Positions 7,438-11,371 of a DNA stretch of 11,371 nt are shown one piece after another (position 1 is the first letter of the stretch; every line of letters begins with the position of its first letter). The stretch lies in NCBI GenBank assembly GCA_016199015.1, contig JACQHN010000154.1:1-11371 (forward strand), in the 5' to 3' direction. The stretch is from Nitrospira defluvii. Lineage in GTDB: Bacteria > Nitrospirota > Nitrospiria > Nitrospirales > Nitrospiraceae. The notes under the pieces were generated by a model that ran no database searches, had not been told where the DNA came from, and saw only the letters and a program-made list of their open reading frames with translations. The translations under genes were made by a program, and so were the position numbers.

Positions 7438-10146
7438 TTACGCACCAACCTTTTCAATCTTCACCCGCGTTGACTTGAAGTACGGCACTCCCGTCACGCT
7501 GTCAGCCTCCACGGCCATCAAGTCTTTTACTGGCGGTTCATTGAAGTGTTCCGGAAAGAAACATGAGCCGGGCATGACATCAGGATCCGCTTTCACGCCG
7601 AGCTGCACGGCGCCTTGTTGGGACGTCAGGCGAATGGTGGATTGTTCGTTGAGCCCGAGTTGTTGCAGGTCAGCTGGGTTCATCCGCAAGCGACCACTGT
7701 TCGGCTCGATATTGATGAGTCCCGAGGCCCGCGTGGACATTTTCCCAGAGTGATACAGCACCTGCCCCATCAGCAGAGTAAAGGGGCGCGTGGCATCGTT
7801 CGACGAGTGCAGTGACGCCGGGCTGCGATACCGGCTTGCGACCTCGGTCGCATAGCCGTTCGACAGATAAGCGTCGGCCGATGGCGTGATACGACGGGGC
7901 TGGCCGAGATTGTAGTAGCCAGGGAGAAGTTTCATGATTTCATTCTGCACGTCTTGCGCGGATTCGTAGGGCCATTCGTACCCGAGGCCGTTGGCCAACG
8001 CGGTCATGATATGCCAATCCGGCAGGCTTTCCCCAACCTGGTCAAGCGCTTGGCGCACACGCAGGACTTTGCCCTCTAAATTGGTGAAGGTGCCGTCCTT
8101 TTCAGCATAGGTTGCGGCCGGGAGGACGATATGCGCCATCTGACCTGTTTCGGTGAGAAAGGGATCTTGAACGATCAAGAGCTGCAATTTTTCAAGCGTC
8201 CCCTTCACATCCAAGGAGGCGGGCAACGTCGCCAACGGATTTTCTCCGATCACATAGAGGGCCTTGATCTGGCCATTCCGAATGCGGGCCAGAATTTCCA
8301 GGAGATTAGCGCCGCTGTCGCCGGCCGGAAGGGTCACGTCCCAAGCCTTGCCGAATCGCTCTCGTGCACTGGGGTCGTCGAAGCGTGCCTGTCCCGGCAA
8401 GAACTCTGGCGCGACGCCCATGTCGACTGCACCCTGTTCATTGATTTCCTCGGTCACCGTCGTCACGCCACATCCTGGTTGGCCCAGTTTGCCGGTCACC
8501 CAGGCGAGGTCGATGAGCTTCAGAACATTTTGGTAGCCGTTCGGCCGACGGACGATGCCTTCCGCGCACAGCGCGATTGCGCGTGGGGCCTCCGCGAAAA
8601 TGGCCGCCACTTCTCGAATCTGCTCCGCTGGAATGCCGGTCTGCGCGGACACCTGGCTCAGTGACACCTGGTCCAGCGCCTGCTTCAGCGCTGCGAATGC
8701 CTGCGGATGTCGTGCTGTGCTGGTCTCGTCGATGAGATCCTGTTCGATCACCGATTTGACGAGCCCGTCGATCAGCAGCGCTTCGGTGCCCGGTTTCACC
8801 AGGAGCGGGTGCGAGGCGAGCTTCGCGATGTTGGTATTGGCCGAATCCACGACGATGACCTGTGCGCTGTAGACGCGGATCGCTTCCTTGATGCGGACGG
8901 AGGTCAAGGGATTGGTTTCTGTAATATTGGAGCCGATCACGAGCACGGCTTTGGCTGTGGTCAGATCTTCCCAGTCATTGAGCGGCCGTCCGATGCCGAC
9001 GGCATGGCGCACGGCGTGCACATAATTGAGATGGCCGTAGCGGGCGCTGCTGTCGAGTTGGTTGGTTCGGAACCCGGCGCGCATGAGTTTTTGGAACAGA
9101 TACAGTTCCTCGTTTGTGCAACGCGCGGTGATGAGCCCGGCAATCGATTCCGGCCCGTGCTTGCGGTGGATGTCGGACAGCCGATCGATCACGCTCTGCA
9201 TGGTGTCGAGCCATGGCGTTTCCATCAGCGCGCCGCCTTGGCGCACGAGCGGTTGCCGCAATCGTTGTTCACCGTCGATGTATTGAAACCCGAATCGTCC
9301 GCGGACGCAGATCCCGCCGTGGCCTTTGCTGGTTTCCGCCCGGTCACCCCATTTATTCTTCCAGGACAGCGGTGAAGTGACTCGAACGACTTCCGTGTCT
9401 TTGGTCTCGAGATGCATTTGGCAGCCATCGCCACAATAGTTACATGTGGTGGTGGTTTTCTTCATCTGCCAGGGCTTGTAGAGATACTTGGAGTATTTGT
9501 TCGTGATGGCGCCGACGGGACACACGGCCAGGCAATCACCACAAAATTCGCAAGCAAGTGGCTGATCGCCCTTGGGCACGACTTGGTTGAAGCCGCCTTT
9601 TTTCATGAATTGCAGCGCGTCGATCATCAAGACGTCTTTGCAGACGTTGATGCATTCGGCACAGGCGATGCAGCGATTCATGTTGAAGTCGAGCACCAGG
9701 CTGCGCGTGTCTTCGGGGATGAACTTTTGTTTGGCATTGGCGAGGTTCGTCACGCCATGCTGAAAGGCCATGTCCTGCAGCTCGCAATGTCCGTCAGCGT
9801 CGCAGACGGGACAGTCCAGCGGATGGACGGAGAGGTGCTTTTCGACGGCTTTTTTCCGAGCCGCAAACAGATCGTCGCCTTCCGTGCGGACAACCATGCC
9901 GGCTGCGGCCTTGGCGGTGCAGGACCGGACCGGTGCCTTTTTGCCTTCCTGCATGACCAGGCACATGCCGCAGGACCCGAACGGATCGAACGTATAGTGG
10001 TAGCACATGGCGGGAATGATCTTGCCGGTGCTGGCGATCACATCGTAGAGCGAGACGCCGTCCTTTGCCGCAACCGTTTGTCCATCGATGGACAGTTCAA
10101 TCGTGGCGGCTTCGACGTCTGGATTGGTCGCTGGTTTCAAGCCCAT
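7438..10146 (-). CDS. nuoG: NADH-quinone oxidoreductase subunit G (iron-sulfur / molybdopterin-oxidoreductase-fold)
   Basis: NuoG is the large iron-sulfur subunit of the peripheral arm (902 aa; E. coli NuoG is about 908). Domains in order: a [2Fe-2S] ferredoxin domain with C48, C59, C62 and C76; the His-ligated [4Fe-4S] motif H108, C112, C115, C121; two ferredoxin-type [4Fe-4S] sites at C159/C162/C165/C169 and C199/C202/C205/C209; an N7-type site CNYCGDGC (C235, C238, C242) with C280 in GGICVRGRFGF; then a molybdopterin-oxidoreductase fold from about 290 to 780 and a C-terminal domain to 902. The last two resemble formate dehydrogenase alpha subunits strongly (VIGENPLAT, AEKDGTFTN). At the usual catalytic Cys/Sec position the sequence is ARYGHLNYV with Gly371, so formate oxidation is unlikely. 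GAGGA sits just before the ATG. nuoE and nuoF do not precede it and nuoH does not follow it. A formate dehydrogenase-type subunit is the main alternative, made unlikely by the nuoD/nuoI context. Confidence 0.92.
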   Translation of the reverse strand: MGLKPATNPDVEAATIELSIDGQTVAAKDGVSLYDVIASTGKIIPAMCYHYTFDPFGSCGMCLVMQEGKKAPVRSCTAKAAAGMVVRTEGDDLFAARKKAVEKHLSVHPLDCPVCDADGHCELQDMAFQHGVTNLANAKQKFIPEDTRSLVLDFNMNRCIACAECINVCKDVLMIDALQFMKKGGFNQVVPKGDQPLACEFCGDCLAVCPVGAITNKYSKYLYKPWQMKKTTTTCNYCGDGCQMHLETKDTEVVRVTSPLSWKNKWGDRAETSKGHGGICVRGRFGFQYIDGEQRLRQPLVRQGGALMETPWLDTMQSVIDRLSDIHRKHGPESIAGLITARCTNEELYLFQKLMRAGFRTNQLDSSARYGHLNYVHAVRHAVGIGRPLNDWEDLTTAKAVLVIGSNITETNPLTSVRIKEAIRVYSAQVIVVDSANTNIAKLASHPLLVKPGTEALLIDGLVKSVIEQDLIDETSTARHPQAFAALKQALDQVSLSQVSAQTGIPAEQIREVAAIFAEAPRAIALCAEGIVRRPNGYQNVLKLIDLAWVTGKLGQPGCGVTTVTEEINEQGAVDMGVAPEFLPGQARFDDPSARERFGKAWDVTLPAGDSGANLLEILARIRNGQIKALYVIGENPLATLPASLDVKGTLEKLQLLIVQDPFLTETGQMAHIVLPAATYAEKDGTFTNLEGKVLRVRQALDQVGESLPDWHIMTALANGLGYEWPYESAQDVQNEIMKLLPGYYNLGQPRRITPSADAYLSNGYATEVASRYRSPASLHSSNDATRPFTLLMGQVLYHSGKMSTRASGLINIEPNSGRLRMNPADLQQLGLNEQSTIRLTSQQGAVQLGVKADPDVMPGSCFFPEHFNEPPVKDLMAVEADSVTGVPYFKSTRVKIEKVGA

Positions 10147-10149
10147 AAG

Positions 10150-10154
10150 TCCTC
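10150..10154 (-). promoter_or_regulatory. Ribosome-binding site of nuoG, adjacent to the hairpin
   Basis: The transcribed strand reads GAGGA followed by CTT and the ATG at 10146. The spacing is a little short but the match is strong, and it supports this ATG as the nuoG start. The site begins directly where the intergenic hairpin ends, so folding could leave it free or affect ribosome access. Confidence 0.7.
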
Positions 10155-10226
10155 AATGCTGAATTAGGAATGATGAATGTTGAATGGAGGAGTCGTTCCT
10201 TCATTCATGATTCATCATCCAGCATT
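10155..10226. repeat. 72-base imperfect inverted repeat / hairpin in the nuoD-nuoG gap
   Basis: The outer arms AATGCTG (10155-10161) and CAGCATT (10220-10226) pair perfectly. The middle arms ATGATGAAT (10170-10178) and ATTCATCAT (10210-10218) also pair perfectly. The inner arms at 10181-10191 and 10197-10207 pair over 11 positions with one G-T wobble, around a 5-base loop. An 8-base against 1-base bulge and a 2-base internal mismatch interrupt the stem. The structure occupies most of the only sizeable gap in the operon, in the place where nuoE and nuoF usually lie. On the transcribed strand its base abuts the GAGGA ribosome-binding sequence of nuoG. No run of T follows, so it does not look like an intrinsic terminator. 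It could be a dispersed intergenic repeat, an mRNA processing or stabilising element, or both. Confidence 0.75.
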
Positions 10227-10237
10227 CACAATATATT

Positions 10238-11371
10238 TCACCGATCGCATTCCCCCATGACGATATCGTAGGTGCCGAAGATCGTCACGGCGTCTGCGAT
10301 CATGTAGCCTTTCGACATATGATCGAACGCCCCCATATGGATAAACGAGGGCGCCCGGATTTTCAGTCGGTACGGCTTCCCGCCGCCCGTGCTGACGATA
10401 TAGAAACCCAACTCACCTTTGTGTGCCTCTGTCCCGCAATAGATTTCTCCCGGCGGGGCGTTGAATCCTTGAGAGAACAATTTAAACTGCTGAATCATGG
10501 CTTCCAGGTTGGTGAATACCCGTTCCTTTGGGGGAAGGGTCACGCTGGGTACGTCCGCCATGATGGGCCCGTCCTGGATTTGCTCTAGACATTGGCGGAT
10601 GATCTTGACGCTTTCATACAATTCTTGCACACGAATCCAATACCGATCGTAGGTATCACCGTTCTTCCCGACCGGGACACTGAACTCACATTTCGGGTAG
10701 GCTGAGTAGGGTTCGTATTTGCGAAGATCGTAATCGACGCCCGATCCACGGAGAGTCGGTCCGCTTAACCCAAAACTCAAGGCATCCTCTGCCGAAATGA
10801 CCGCCACGCCCTTCGTTCGCGCGAGCCAGATACGGTTCTTCTCCAGGAAGATCACGTATTCATCGATCTTGGGCGGAAAGTAATCCAGGAACTGCTTAAG
10901 TTTGGCGAACAGAGACGGCGTGAAGTCTCGCTCGACACCGCCGATGCGATACCAGCTGGTCGTCAGGCGGGCGCCGCAGAGTTCATCGAACCAATCCAGC
11001 AAAATTTCGCGATCCCGGAAGCAATAAAAAAAGACGGTCATCGCACCGATATCGAGCGCTTGTGTGCCGAGCCAGAATTGGTGACCGATAATGCGCTGGA
11101 TTTCTGCGACGATGGTGCGCAGGTACTCGGCGCGATCCGGTACCGTGATGTTCATCAATTTTTCGACGGCGCGACAATAGGCAAAGTTGTTGTACATCGC
11201 GCACACGTAGTCGAGACGGTCGGTGTGCGGAATGAACTGATGGTAGGTCCCTTCCTCAGCGAGCTTTTCCACGCCGCGATGGAGAAAGCCCATCACCGGC
11301 GTCGACTTGACCAGCCGTTCTCCCTCCAGCTCGAGAATGACCTTGAGTACTCCGTGCGTGCTGGGATGCTG
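10238..11371 (-). CDS. nuoD: NADH-quinone oxidoreductase subunit D, 49 kDa type (partial, 5' end beyond right edge)
   Basis: NuoD is the hydrogenase-large-subunit-like protein that forms much of the quinone-binding pocket with NuoB. The visible part is 377 codons and opens at QHPSTHGVLKVILELEGE, the strongly conserved N-terminal loop whose histidine lines the quinone site. Only some 20-40 residues should be missing. TDRLDYVCAM contains the conserved quinone-site tyrosine region. EIQRIIGHQFWLG, RIGGVERDF, SGPTLRGSG and the C-terminal DAVTIFGTYDIVMGECDR are all family hallmarks, and the C-terminus is complete. No start codon is inside the window; the first ATG or GTG codons seen near 11293-11296 are internal. 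Whether it is fused to NuoC, as in some bacteria, cannot be seen here. It is followed by a 91-base gap and nuoG. Confidence 0.96.
   Translation of the reverse strand, partial: QHPSTHGVLKVILELEGERLVKSTPVMGFLHRGVEKLAEEGTYHQFIPHTDRLDYVCAMYNNFAYCRAVEKLMNITVPDRAEYLRTIVAEIQRIIGHQFWLGTQALDIGAMTVFFYCFRDREILLDWFDELCGARLTTSWYRIGGVERDFTPSLFAKLKQFLDYFPPKIDEYVIFLEKNRIWLARTKGVAVISAEDALSFGLSGPTLRGSGVDYDLRKYEPYSAYPKCEFSVPVGKNGDTYDRYWIRVQELYESVKIIRQCLEQIQDGPIMADVPSVTLPPKERVFTNLEAMIQQFKLFSQGFNAPPGEIYCGTEAHKGELGFYIVSTGGGKPYRLKIRAPSFIHMGAFDHMSKGYMIADAVTIFGTYDIVMGECDR

Noticed and set aside
7438..10146. Calling this gene a formate dehydrogenase alpha subunit
   Set aside because: The catalytic Cys/Sec position is Gly, and the gene sits between nuoD and nuoI with the full NuoG cluster-motif set.
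9412..10167. Plus-strand open frame of 251 codons opposite the cluster-binding part of nuoG
   Set aside because: Covers the NuoG ferredoxin-like domains on the other strand; no recognisable domain and no support for expression.
10155..10226. The intergenic hairpin as an intrinsic terminator after nuoD
   Set aside because: No T-run follows the stem on the transcribed strand, the stem is imperfect, and terminating here would separate genes of one complex.
10227..10237. AT-rich AATATATT just after nuoD as a -10 promoter element for nuoG
   Set aside because: No convincing -35 element at the right spacing is visible, and the context is that of a continuous operon.
10238..11296. Taking the GTG at 11296 (or the ATG next to it) as the start of nuoD
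   Set aside because: The same frame runs open to the window edge and encodes the conserved QHPSTHG loop upstream, so the true start lies outside the window.

Overview
The window is one stretch of a respiratory complex I (NADH-quinone oxidoreductase type) gene cluster. Every gene is on the minus strand and transcription runs right to left. In transcription order the genes are nuoD (5' end cut by the right edge), nuoG, nuoI, nuoJ, nuoK, nuoL, nuoM1, nuoM2 and nuoN (3' end cut by the left edge). Junctions are tight: ATGA overlaps at nuoJ/nuoK and nuoM2/nuoN, gaps of 1-44 bases elsewhere, and one 91-base gap between nuoD and nuoG. No stretch of 300 bases lacks a gene. I see no tRNA, rRNA, CRISPR array or insertion sequence.

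The architecture departs from the textbook nuoA-N order in three ways. First, there are two diverged nuoM genes in tandem, and NuoL has a lateral-helix region about 25 residues longer than usual. This is the signature of the '2M' complex I reported from Nitrospira and some other bacteria, thought to carry one extra antiporter-like subunit. Second, nuoE and nuoF (NADH/FMN module) are missing between nuoD and nuoG, and nuoH (quinone-site membrane subunit) is missing between nuoG and nuoI. Third, the two NuoM paralogues each lack a different canonical proton-path residue: NuoM1 has Leu at the position of E. coli His348, and NuoM2 has Ile at the position of E. coli Lys234.

The organism is probably a Nitrospira-like member of the Nitrospirota. 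This rests on the gene order, the 2M signature, the moderately GC-rich composition, and a short hairpin built from ATGAAT/ATTCAT-type units. It is an inference; no taxonomic marker gene is present.

The gene products fit together as follows. NuoD and NuoI form the quinone-proximal part of the peripheral arm. NuoG carries iron-sulfur clusters toward whatever input module is used. NuoJ and NuoK link to the pump subunits. NuoN, two NuoM and NuoL would form an elongated proton-pumping arm held together by the long NuoL lateral helix. Without nuoEF nearby the electron donor is open: NADH through distantly encoded subunits, or ferredoxin. In a nitrite oxidiser such a complex could run in reverse to make low-potential reductant. 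Other notes are a 72-base imperfect hairpin where nuoEF would normally be, and an in-frame A AAA AAC heptamer in nuoI from which the -1 frame is open straight into nuoJ.
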